64,000 bases of DNA from JANWXD01 sp035575135. GTDB taxonomy: Bacteria; Acidobacteriota; Terriglobia; Bryobacterales; Bryobacteraceae. The notes below the pieces were generated by a model, which had not been told where the DNA came from, searched no databases, and was given only the letters and a program-made list of their open reading frames with translations. How positions within the stretch are numbered: position 1 is the first letter of the stretch; each line of letters begins with the position of its first letter. The stretch lies in NCBI GenBank assembly GCA_035575135.1, contig DATLYE010000005.1:62001-126000 (forward strand), given 5' to 3'. This document shows, one piece after another, positions 8,374 to 15,495 of the stretch. The position numbers were made by a program, and so were the translations under genes.

Positions 8374-9041
8374 CACCAGTGCAGATCCGGCCGCCGGCGC
8401 CAGCGCTCGCGCGTGGGGAACAGTTTAATCAGAATCACGCCGGCCACGAAGCCGCCCACATGGGCGAACCATGCCACGCCCCCTTGCGACAGGTGCGACT
8501 CGCCGATGGTCCCCAGCCCGCTGAAGAACTGGATCACGAACCAGTAAAGCAGGATGATGGAAGCCGGGACCTCGACCGTCGTCAGAAACACGAAGATGGG
8601 CACGAGCGTGACGATTCGGGACCGGGGAAACTTGACCATATAGGCCCCCATCACGCCGGCGATGGCGCCGCTTGCGCCGATGGTCGGCACGCGCGAGTAG
8701 GGGTTGAAGGCGACGTGCACCAGCCCTGCCGCGATGCCGGAGAGCAGGTAGAACAGCAGGAATTTCGCCTTGCCCAGGATGTCCTCCACGTTGTCGCCAT
8801 AGATCCACAAAAACCACATGTTGCCGATCAGGTGCATCCAGCCGCCGTGCAGGAACATGGAGGTCACCAGCGTAGAGGGATCGAAGCGGTCGGGAATCAC
8901 CCCGTAGGCGGCGATGAAATGGTTCAGGCTGAAGGGGTCGAGCGAGATCTCGTACAAGAAGGCCAGCACGTTGACTACGATGAGGCCGGCGGTCACGACC
9001 GGAGTGGAGTAGCTCGGCTGAGAGTCGCGCAGCGGGATCAT
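8373..9041 (-). CDS. Rhomboid-family intramembrane serine protease
   Basis: A 222-aa membrane protein with six to seven hydrophobic segments. The catalytic serine is S124 in GASGAIAGVMGAYM and the catalytic histidine is H194 in WFAHVGGFVAG. The WMHLIGNMWFLWIYG segment at 68-82 supplies the conserved L1-loop and oxyanion residues. Both catalytic residues are present, so the protein should be active in cleaving transmembrane substrates. A longer reading frame to 9428 exists, but the ATG at 9041 forms an ATGA overlap with the kinase stop and begins the family-typical MIPLRD. Its stop overlaps the glutaredoxin start. Confidence 0.93.
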   Translation of the reverse strand: MIPLRDSQPSYSTPVVTAGLIVVNVLAFLYEISLDPFSLNHFIAAYGVIPDRFDPSTLVTSMFLHGGWMHLIGNMWFLWIYGDNVEDILGKAKFLLFYLLSGIAAGLVHVAFNPYSRVPTIGASGAIAGVMGAYMVKFPRSRIVTLVPIFVFLTTVEVPASIILLYWFVIQFFSGLGTIGESHLSQGGVAWFAHVGGFVAGVILIKLFPTRERWRRRPDLHW

Positions 9042-9997
9042 CGGGAAGCGGTCACGAAGGCGTGCGCGGCGAAATCCGGGTGGACCCGCCGCTCGGCGCG
9101 CCGCATCAGCGCGCGGGCGTCGGCCTGGCTGCGGATTCCTCCGCGCGCCCCGAGCGCCGTACAGTTGAGGGCGGCCATGGCGTTGGAAAAATCCAGAGCT
9201 TCCCCTAAATCCATTCCCGCCAGCACCGCATAGCAGAAGGCGCCGTGAAACACATCCCCGGCTCCGGTCGTGTCCACGCAGTTGACGACAAATGCCGGTG
9301 AATACAGAAACCGGCCTTCGGAGCGAGCCAGCGCCCCGTGCGCACCGAGCGTCATCGCCGCCACGCGCATGCCGTATTCTTCCTGAATCAGCTCCAGGGC
9401 CCGGAACGGATCGCTTTCGTTGGTCCACTGGGAAGGGAATTCGGAACTGGCGATCAGATAATCCACATGCGGCAGCACGCGATCAAAGCCGTGGTAGAGC
9501 GTGTCCACATCCACCGTCACGGGGATCCCGGCGGACTTTGCGATCCGGGCGGCCTTCTCGATCGCCGGCGTATCGTGTCCGTCAATGTGGAGCAGCCGGG
9601 CGCAGGCGATCTGCTCGGGGCGGATCTCGTCCGGCTCCAGCCGCAGGCATTCCGGCCGCCGCCAGAGCACGGTCCGTTCCCCCGTCGAGCGGTCAATCAC
9701 GATGTAGGCGGACTGGTTGGCGCAACCGTGGCGTATCTGAACGTCGTCGAGGTTGATGCCTTCTGCTTCCAGACTTTCCAACTGAATGCGGCCGCGCTCG
9801 TCGTCCCCTACCGTCCCGATGTATTTCACCCGCAGCCCCAGGCGTGCGCAGGTGACCATGGCGCTGGCCACCTGGCCGCCCGGACTGATCAGCTCATCTT
9901 CGATGGCCACTTTGCCCGCGTAGGCAGGGAAACGCGGCACCAGCAGCAAGGTGTCGGTGGCGTTGAGCCCGACACCCACCACGTCGAATGTAGGCAT
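9038..9997 (-). CDS. PfkB-family carbohydrate kinase (ribokinase-like)
   Basis: A 319-aa kinase with both PfkB signatures: the N-terminal glycine-rich GGQVASAMVTCARLGLRV region and the C-terminal CVDTTGAGDVFHGAF, whose aspartate is the catalytic base. It phosphorylates a sugar or nucleoside using ATP, but the sequence does not specify which. It is first in a four-gene minus-strand operon (kinase, rhomboid, glutaredoxin, bshB1), all joined by stop/start overlaps. The ATG at 9997 is preceded 6 nt upstream by GATAAT (10004-10009), suggesting a very short leader. Confidence 0.9.
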   Translation of the reverse strand: MPTFDVVGVGLNATDTLLLVPRFPAYAGKVAIEDELISPGGQVASAMVTCARLGLRVKYIGTVGDDERGRIQLESLEAEGINLDDVQIRHGCANQSAYIVIDRSTGERTVLWRRPECLRLEPDEIRPEQIACARLLHIDGHDTPAIEKAARIAKSAGIPVTVDVDTLYHGFDRVLPHVDYLIASSEFPSQWTNESDPFRALELIQEEYGMRVAAMTLGAHGALARSEGRFLYSPAFVVNCVDTTGAGDVFHGAFCYAVLAGMDLGEALDFSNAMAALNCTALGARGGIRSQADARALMRRAERRVHPDFAAHAFVTASR

Positions 9998-10056
9998 ACA
10001 CCGATTATCGAACGCGTGCCAAACCCGGAAGGCTACCGAAGCGCGGGGACCCCGGG

Positions 10057-10076
10057 CCCGGAGAACTCACTCCGGG
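10057..10076 (-). terminator. Inverted repeat at the end of the exported methyltransferase gene
   Basis: CCCGGAG and CTCCGGG form a perfect 7-bp stem around a 6-nt loop, overlapping the methyltransferase stop codon. There is no T-run after it, so it could be a weak or factor-aided terminator or a 3' stability hairpin. Confidence 0.3.
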
Positions 10077-10648
10077 GTGGGCGGCATCCGGTAGACGTAA
10101 ATCGTGTGCGGGCGGCGATGGAGCATCACCTTTTCGACGCGGTCCGGTTTCCAGCCCATGATCTCATAATCGTGAGAGACGACCCGCGCGCCCGGCTTGA
10201 GTTCCTGTGTGAGCTTGGGCTTGAGCCGTTCGTTGGAAAGGCGCATCAGGTAAAGCGTCACCACGTCAGCCTCCCGGAGGTCGGCGTCGAACAGATTCCC
10301 TTGAACCACGCGCACCTGTTCGCTCAGGCCGAGCTTTTGCGCCTTCTGGGACGCCTGTTTCACCAGCGCAGGCGACAGTTCGATTCCCACGGCCCGCGCC
10401 TGAAACTTCTGCGCCGCCACCAAGAGGATGCGCCCGTCACCGCAGCCGAGATCATAGACCACTTCCCCCGGTTTCAGGCCCGCCGCCTCCAGCATCTTCT
10501 CGGCGACAATTTCCGGGGTGGCCACAAAGGGCGCCAGGTTGTCGGGGTGGCGCCAGTGATCGGGACGGATGCGGCGTTGCTGGGCTTCGAGCGGCGACGA
10601 AGCTGCTAGCAGCATCACCAGCGCAAAGGACGCAAACCCGTGCTTCAT
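10067..10648 (-). CDS. Exported class I SAM-dependent methyltransferase
   Basis: A 193-aa protein with a methyltransferase core: motif I VVYDLGCGDGRIL near 68-80, then GIELSPALV, a VVQGNLFDAD segment and a VVTLYLM strand. It resembles the small 'DUF/protein-lysine N-methyltransferase-like' class I family. The start chosen, ATG 10648, gives a signal peptide MKHGFASFALVMLLAASSPLEA; a longer frame to 10729 would overlap the upstream gene and lacks signal features. SAM is not expected outside the cytoplasm, so the leader is odd. The gene follows the secreted protein at 10653-11897 by 4 nt and is probably cotranscribed. Confidence 0.8.
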   Translation of the reverse strand: MKHGFASFALVMLLAASSPLEAQQRRIRPDHWRHPDNLAPFVATPEIVAEKMLEAAGLKPGEVVYDLGCGDGRILLVAAQKFQARAVGIELSPALVKQASQKAQKLGLSEQVRVVQGNLFDADLREADVVTLYLMRLSNERLKPKLTQELKPGARVVSHDYEIMGWKPDRVEKVMLHRRPHTIYVYRMPPTPE

Positions 10649-10652
10649 CGCA

Positions 10653-11897
10653 TCACCGCGCAGCCCCGTTGGAAGCCGCCCGTTCGTGCTTGAACTGCAC
10701 GATACGCGACACCATCTCGGTGACCGCATACCAGAGATCGCGCGGGCGGCTGATGGTGAACTCCGTCCCCTTGAAGAACTTCACTACCGCTCCGATGGCG
10801 TCGCGCCAGGGGTTGGCCTGCGGGTAGAGGTTGTAATTCATGTAGAACACCGGATACTCGAGCCCGCCGATCTGCTTGAGGTCCTCTTCCTGGATCTTTT
10901 CCGGGAGCATGACCTTGGGACCTGCGAAGATCAGCGCGTCCGGACGGTCCTCGTTGGCCATTTCCCTGCGGATCAGCTCGGCCAGAAACTGCGTCTCGGC
11001 GTCCTTCTGGCTCAGCCGTTTGATGTCCACCGTTCCGAGATTGAGGGTTTGTAAGGCTTCACCGAGGGCGGGGAAGTCAATGCGCTCGGCGCCGTCCTGC
11101 CGATAGACGACCCGTTGCTCCTGAAGATTGAACGCGATGATGGAGAACTTGCCGATACGAGGCTCCCGGGCGATGCTCCGCAGGATGGACACCAGCGCGT
11201 TGGTGTCCAGCGGCTGTAGCACCGCCGAATGGGAATTCTGCGGTGCGAAGTTGATCAATACCTTCACGTTCAGCGGCGGTTCTCCCTCCACACGGCGCAC
11301 CGGAGGTTCGTCGCGGAACGGCTCGAAGTCGGACGGCCGCACCGTGGCGGGCGGAAGGGCCACCGCGATGTCGCGGTCCCGGGGAGGCAGAACCGCCTCC
11401 AGGTCCCAGTAGGCCGAGCAGACCCGCTCGGTGCGGTCTCGCATCAGCCAGTCAACGCGGTACTTACCCTCGCCCAGGTCGAAACTTCCCTGCAGGTAGG
11501 CCTCGCCGCGGGCATCCGCCTCAATGGGGGGCACGCGAATGTGCTGGACAAAATAGGACGGCTCGGCCTGCTGGGAATCGGGGATCACGCGAAAGAGGAT
11601 GGTGAGCAGGTTCTCCGAGCCCGCCAGATCTTTCAAGGGGATGCTGACCTCATAGCCGGAGTGAAACTTGAGGTCAAAGCCGAGCACAGGCTTGTTTGGA
11701 GTCACGGTGCAGGGCAGATCCTTGCGCGGTTCGCGCAGCTCGAGCACCGCCCAGTCGGTGTTGTGAAGCCGCACGAGGCCGTTGGGAGCAGAGCTCTGAA
11801 TGAGCCGTTGAGCCGGGGCTTGGCCACAAACCGACAGCAGGCTCGCGATTGCGGGCAGTAGAGCCTGAATACGTCGGTGACTCGATCCGGCAGGCAT
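10653..11897 (-). CDS. Secreted protein of unknown function (VWA-like fold possible)
   Basis: A 414-aa protein I do not recognise to family level. It has a hydrophobic leader to about residue 29 (ending in GQAPAQ). A beta-rich N-terminal half follows (FDLKFHSGYEVSIPLKDL near 74-91). The C-terminal half has the alternating strand/helix pattern of a Rossmann-like domain (VKVLINFAP, then IGKFSIIAFNLQEQRVVY, then RPDALIFAGPKVML). The strand order recalls von Willebrand A domains, but the DxSxS metal motif is missing. Acidobacteria carry many secreted VWA-related proteins, and a true one is at 18938-19903. It is followed 4 nt later by the exported methyltransferase. Confidence 0.7.
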   Translation of the reverse strand: MPAGSSHRRIQALLPAIASLLSVCGQAPAQRLIQSSAPNGLVRLHNTDWAVLELREPRKDLPCTVTPNKPVLGFDLKFHSGYEVSIPLKDLAGSENLLTILFRVIPDSQQAEPSYFVQHIRVPPIEADARGEAYLQGSFDLGEGKYRVDWLMRDRTERVCSAYWDLEAVLPPRDRDIAVALPPATVRPSDFEPFRDEPPVRRVEGEPPLNVKVLINFAPQNSHSAVLQPLDTNALVSILRSIAREPRIGKFSIIAFNLQEQRVVYRQDGAERIDFPALGEALQTLNLGTVDIKRLSQKDAETQFLAELIRREMANEDRPDALIFAGPKVMLPEKIQEEDLKQIGGLEYPVFYMNYNLYPQANPWRDAIGAVVKFFKGTEFTISRPRDLWYAVTEMVSRIVQFKHERAASNGAAR

Positions 11898-12060
11898 GCC
11901 CTACCCGTTCCTCCCCTATTCTACTCTCCGCGGCCTCCGGAGGCAGCGGGATGCCCCTCTGGGCCGAGGGCACCCCTCAGTTCCCAAAGAACGATTATGC
12001 CCGAATTCTGGTAAAGTGCAAGTGAGTCTCGTGGGAACCTCATCGCCCCAGAGCGCCTCC

Positions 12061-12729
12061 ATGTCCCTCATCGGACGGTTCCGCGAGATCTGCGATCAAG
12101 TGCAAGCGGAGTTCGAGCGGAACCGCAAGCAGTGGGGCCCGCGGATCCAGTGCCGTCCCGGCTGCTCGGAGTGTTGCCACCAGCTCTTTCAGATCACCGA
12201 GATGGAGGCGGCCGTGATCTCCGAAGGAATCCGTAACCTGCCCGCGGCCACCCGCGAACGGTTGCGGCAACGTGCCCGGATTTACCTGGAGGAGCGGCGC
12301 AAGCTCGTAGAGGTGCGGGGAGAGCCGGAAGCGTGGGGGAACCTGCCGCCGCCGGGATCGCGACTGGCCTGCCCGGCTCTCGAGGATGGACTCTGCCAGA
12401 TCTATGAATGGCGGCCGCTCATCTGCCGCAAATTCGGGATGCCGCTGTACTACCCGGACAAGCCGGGCCGCGTCTTCGCCTGTGAACTGAATTTCCGGGA
12501 CGGCGAGGAGATCGCCGATGCGCAGCTGATCACCATCCAGACCGGCATCCACACCCAGTGGAAGGATCTGCAGGCTGAATACAACGCCCGCGAGGGCTAC
12601 CGCGATCCCCGTCCGCTCACCGTCGCCCGGGCCCTGCTCGAAGACTTTTCCGACCTGCTGGCAGACCCCCCGCACCGCCGGCGCAACGGTATGCTAGAGT
12701 GCAAAGAAACATGGCATCCCGAAGCGTAA
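12061..12729 (+). CDS. YkgJ-family cysteine-cluster protein
   Basis: A 222-aa cytosolic protein with the YkgJ zinc/iron-chelating cysteine pattern: C31-x3-C35-x2-CC at 38-39, then LACPALEDGLCQIYEWRPL and a later RVFACELNF cysteine. Members are predicted metal- or Fe-S-binding proteins of unknown role. The ATG at 12061 is chosen because the protein then begins just before the conserved core; an upstream ATG at 11896 would add about 55 residues of non-conserved sequence. The 3' end overlaps ssb by 19 nt, and an ssb promoter-like element lies inside its last codons. Confidence 0.8.
   Translation: MSLIGRFREICDQVQAEFERNRKQWGPRIQCRPGCSECCHQLFQITEMEAAVISEGIRNLPAATRERLRQRARIYLEERRKLVEVRGEPEAWGNLPPPGSRLACPALEDGLCQIYEWRPLICRKFGMPLYYPDKPGRVFACELNFRDGEEIADAQLITIQTGIHTQWKDLQAEYNAREGYRDPRPLTVARALLEDFSDLLADPPHRRRNGMLECKETWHPEA
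12690..12700 (+). promoter_or_regulatory. Extended -10 element (TATGCTAGAGT) for ssb
   Basis: TATGCTAGAGT contains a TGC-extended -10 with hexamer TAGAGT, ending 10 nt before the ssb ATG. It matches elements ahead of rfbD, rlmN, recX and others. The implied leader is only about 4 nt. Confidence 0.5.
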
Positions 12730-13175
12730 ACAAAGTCATCCTCATCGGCAATCTCGGCCGGGACGCCGAGACGCGCTTCACGGCCAACGGAACCGCACGG
12801 ACGACGTTTCCGGTGGCCACCAGCCGCCGCTGGAAGGACCAGCAGACCGGGGAGTGGCGCGAAGAGACCGACTGGCACAACGTCGTGCTATGGCGGCAGG
12901 AGAACGTCGCCGGCTACCTGACCAAGGGCCGCCAGGTCTACGTCGAGGGCCGGCTCCAGACGCGGAGCTACGAGGACAAAAAAGACGGCAAGAAGATGTA
13001 CGTCACGGAAATCGTGGCGGACGATGTGATTCTGCTCGGCGGCCGCGGCGCGGAGGCGGCAGCTGCGGACGACTTTGCCCAGGCTGCTCCTTCACGCCCC
13101 GTGCAAAGCTCGCAGACTCCCGCCGAGGAGCCGCCGCCGGAGTTCGGCATCACCGACGACGACGTGCCGTTCTGA
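12711..13175 (+). CDS. ssb: Single-stranded DNA-binding protein SSB
   Basis: A 154-aa protein with the SSB OB fold at residues 1-110: start MASRSVNKVILIGNLGRDAE, then WRQENVAGYLTKGRQVYVEG. The linker is rich in Ala/Pro/Gln and the C-terminus is the acidic tip ITDDDVPF, which recruits repair and replication proteins. SSB coats single-stranded DNA during replication, recombination and repair. The ATG at 12711 is used because it gives the exact family N-terminus; it lies 10 nt after a TATGCTAGAGT element. Confidence 0.97.
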   Translation: MASRSVNKVILIGNLGRDAETRFTANGTARTTFPVATSRRWKDQQTGEWREETDWHNVVLWRQENVAGYLTKGRQVYVEGRLQTRSYEDKKDGKKMYVTEIVADDVILLGGRGAEAAAADDFAQAAPSRPVQSSQTPAEEPPPEFGITDDDVPF

Positions 13176-13191
13176 AGCCGGGCAGCCTCGC

Positions 13192-13506
13192 TCAATCGAG
13201 CGCCTCCAGAGCTCCGCGCAGCTCGTCACGCGCGTGGGCGTCGCCGGCCTGTTCGGCCGCCGCAATGCCGCGCAGGTACATCTGGCGCGCCTGCTCCCGG
13301 CGGCCGAGTTTCTCGAGCGCCCGGCCGGCGTGGAAATAGGCATAGCAATAGGCCGGATCGCGGGCCAGCAGGGCTTCGTACTCGCCGAGCGCCCCTTCCA
13401 GATCTCCCGACCCGGCAAGCTCCATCGCCAGCATGTAGCGCGTCCGGCTGTCGCCGGGATTCTGTTCCACCAGCCGCCGCAAAATCTCCAGGCGATTTCC
13501 TGCCAT
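13192..13506 (-). CDS. Small TPR-repeat protein
   Basis: A 104-aa protein of about three tetratricopeptide repeats (for example TRYMLAMELAGSGDLEGALG and CYAYFHAGRALEKLGRREQA), without signal peptide. It should be a protein-protein interaction scaffold. A GGGGGG ribosome-binding run lies before its ATG. It is convergent with ssb and divergent from the thioesterase; the 35-nt gap to the latter holds promoters for both. Confidence 0.8.
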   Translation of the reverse strand: MAGNRLEILRRLVEQNPGDSRTRYMLAMELAGSGDLEGALGEYEALLARDPAYCYAYFHAGRALEKLGRREQARQMYLRGIAAAEQAGDAHARDELRGALEALD

Positions 13507-13519
13507 TGAGTTCCCCCCT

Positions 13520-13528
13520 TGCTAGGCT
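13520..13528 (+). promoter_or_regulatory. Extended -10 element (TGCTAGGCT) for the thioesterase
   Basis: TGCTAGGCT lies 13 nt before the GTG at 13542 and fits the TGCTAG motif seen at several genes here. The opposite strand of the same gap reads TAGGAT, a possible -10 for the divergent TPR gene. Confidence 0.4.
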
Positions 13529-13541
13529 ATCCTAATCAGAC

Positions 13542-14042
13542 GTGAGCGACACTATGGAAGGCCGTCCCGTACGCGCTTCCGCTTCGGAGTATTCTGAGAT
13601 CGCGCTGCCGAACGACGCCAATCCGCTCGGCCATCTGCTCGGCGGCCGCGTCATGCACCTTGTGGACCTGGCTGGCGCTATTGCGGCGACCCGCCACGCC
13701 AGACGCCCGGTCGTTACCGCGTCCGTGGACCACATGACCTTTCTCCATCCTGTCTACATCGGACAGCTGATCGTGTTGAAGTCCTCCGTGAACCGCGTGT
13801 TCCGTACTTCGATGGAGGTCGGCGTCAAGGTGATGGTGGAGGATCTGACCACGGGCGAAGTGCGCCACACGTCATCGGCCTATCTTACTTTCGTGGCTCT
13901 CGATGAGCATGGCCGGCCGGCCCCGATTCCGCCGGTCATCCCGGAGACCGAGGAAGAAAAGAGACGCTTCGAGGAAGCCGGGCGGCGGCGGGAGTACCGC
14001 CTCCGCTTACGCTCGCCTTCCCCCGAGCGCGCGCTGCCTTAG
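13542..14042 (+). CDS. Acyl-CoA thioesterase, hotdog fold (YciA/ACOT type)
   Basis: A 166-aa hotdog protein. The core shows NDANPLGHLLGGRVMHLVD (the catalytic asparagine/aspartate helix), VTASVDHMTFLHPVYIG, and a VEDLTTGEVRHTSSAYLTFVAL strand, with the typical basic, proline-containing tail. Such enzymes hydrolyse acyl-CoA to free acid and CoA in the cytosol and usually form hexamers. Start is GTG 13542 or ATG 13554, both in frame. The last 4 nt overlap the convergent Hfq-like gene. Confidence 0.9.
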   Translation: MSDTMEGRPVRASASEYSEIALPNDANPLGHLLGGRVMHLVDLAGAIAATRHARRPVVTASVDHMTFLHPVYIGQLIVLKSSVNRVFRTSMEVGVKVMVEDLTTGEVRHTSSAYLTFVALDEHGRPAPIPPVIPETEEEKRRFEEAGRRREYRLRLRSPSPERALP

Positions 14043-14356
14043 CCGTGCGCCTGGTTGGCCTTGAACATGTACTTGATGCTCGGCTTGTAGATGAGCAAGT
14101 TCGGCCCGTCGCTGCGGTGGATCTTCAGGCAAGCCTTGTCGTACCACTCAATGACGCCATGAATCGTCTCGCCGTCCTTCAGGACCACCACCATGGGAGT
14201 CTTTGCCTGCATCTGTTTGAGGTAATAAAAGGTCTCCGCATGGGTCTGGTCGGCGGGAACGGGCTTTTTCTGGTTCCGGCGCGCGTTCGCGTTCGCCTTC
14301 TCCTTGACCTCATTGAGCGGAGGGCGGATCAGCTTTCGATTAACAGTGGCTTCCAC
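14039..14356 (-). CDS. hfq: Divergent Hfq-like RNA-binding (Sm-like) protein
   Basis: A 105-aa protein whose residues 42-100 align with Hfq. The Sm1 region is FYYLKQMQAKTPMVVVLKDG then GVIEWYDKACLKIHR, and Sm2 is LLIYKPSIKYM in place of the usual MVYKHAIST. The histidine of the YKH motif, part of the proximal U-rich RNA pocket, is replaced by proline. A basic 40-residue N-terminal extension (for example NANARRNQKK) is unusual, since most Hfq proteins start at the Sm helix. AAAGGAGT precedes the ATG at perfect spacing. It probably acts as a post-transcriptional regulator. hfq is my best assignment rather than certain. Confidence 0.75.
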   Translation of the reverse strand: MEATVNRKLIRPPLNEVKEKANANARRNQKKPVPADQTHAETFYYLKQMQAKTPMVVVLKDGETIHGVIEWYDKACLKIHRSDGPNLLIYKPSIKYMFKANQAHG

Positions 14357-14523
14357 GGCATGACTCCTTTAAGATGACAGTCGTGTGACCGAGCCCGGTC
14401 AGGTATTTTGAACAAGCCGGTGATCGGATTTCTGTCTGCTCCGGCTTCGGCCTACTCCTGTGATAGCACAGAGCCGGGTCGGCCGCAACGGGCCTTTCCT
14501 GGGCCGGTTTCGTCCGATCTTAA

Positions 14524-15495
14524 TCACCGGAGACGGCCGGAATCCGATTCGCTTCGCACCGGCCGCTCGGCCATGAGGGCTTCGATTTCCGCTCGGGTGG
14601 GCATAGCTTCCGAGCAGCTCAGCCGGCTGACGACGATGGCCGCGGCTGCGTTGCCGTAACGCAGGCAGTCCTCGAGCGGCCGTCCCTGGAGCAAGGCCCA
14701 CAGAAAGCCGGCGGCAAAGCCGTCGCCGGCGCCGATCGTGGACTGCACCTCCACAGGGTACGGTTCGAGGAACCAGGATTGTTGACCGGCCCAAACCCGA
14801 ACCCCCGCGGCGCCCAGCTTGGAGACCAGCAGCTCCACGCCTTGACGCCGCAACCGGTCCGTGGCGTCCTCCAAAGATTCGGTCCCCGCGACAAGCTTGA
14901 GCTCGACGTCATTGCCGATGAGCACGTGCACAAACGGCAAAGCCAGGCGCACGGCCAGGCCCGCGTCCGCAGGTCGCCGCCAGGACATGGGCCGGTAATC
15001 CACGTCCAGCACGACGCGGAGCCCGGCGGCCTTTGCGCGCTCGAGCGCCAGATAGGTGGACTCGCGCGAGGGCGTCGCACACAGCGAGGTGCCGTTGGTG
15101 ACGAACATGCGCGCCCTGCTCAAATAATCGAGCTCAGCCTCGCCGATCTCCAGGTGCACGTCCGCCGGATCGCGGCGGTAGAACACCTGCGGGAAACGGT
15201 CCGGCGGCGTGACTTCGGTGAGCGCCAGCGAGGGCAGGCAGCCCGGCACGCGGACGACATGCGTGGTGTCCACGTTTTCCGCCCGGAGGAATTCCACCAG
15301 GAAATCGCTGAGCGCATCCGTGCCCACGGCGGCGATCAGGCCCACACGCACCCCCAGCCGCGCCAGCCCGACGGCGATGTTGGCGCTCGAGCCGCCCAGG
15401 TAGCGGGAAAAGCGGCGCACGTCCTTGAGCGGGACGCCGGGCTCCTCGGAGATCAGGTCGTAGCCGACGCGCCCCAAAACCACGACGTCCGTCAC
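14524..15495 (-). CDS. iolC: 5-dehydro-2-deoxygluconokinase
   Basis: A 323-aa PfkB-family kinase that phosphorylates 2-deoxy-5-keto-gluconate in myo-inositol breakdown. The N-terminal half has RYLGGSSANIAVGLARLGV, and the C-terminal half has STIGAGDGFAAGFL with the catalytic aspartate. The GTG start at 15495 overlaps the iolD stop as GTGA; a longer reading frame exists but loses the family N-terminus. The assignment over generic sugar kinase rests on the SSANIAVG pattern together with adjacent iolD and iolB. It is the last gene of the operon alkA-like, iolB, iolD, iolC. Confidence 0.9.
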   Translation of the reverse strand: MTDVVVLGRVGYDLISEEPGVPLKDVRRFSRYLGGSSANIAVGLARLGVRVGLIAAVGTDALSDFLVEFLRAENVDTTHVVRVPGCLPSLALTEVTPPDRFPQVFYRRDPADVHLEIGEAELDYLSRARMFVTNGTSLCATPSRESTYLALERAKAAGLRVVLDVDYRPMSWRRPADAGLAVRLALPFVHVLIGNDVELKLVAGTESLEDATDRLRRQGVELLVSKLGAAGVRVWAGQQSWFLEPYPVEVQSTIGAGDGFAAGFLWALLQGRPLEDCLRYGNAAAAIVVSRLSCSEAMPTRAEIEALMAERPVRSESDSGRLR

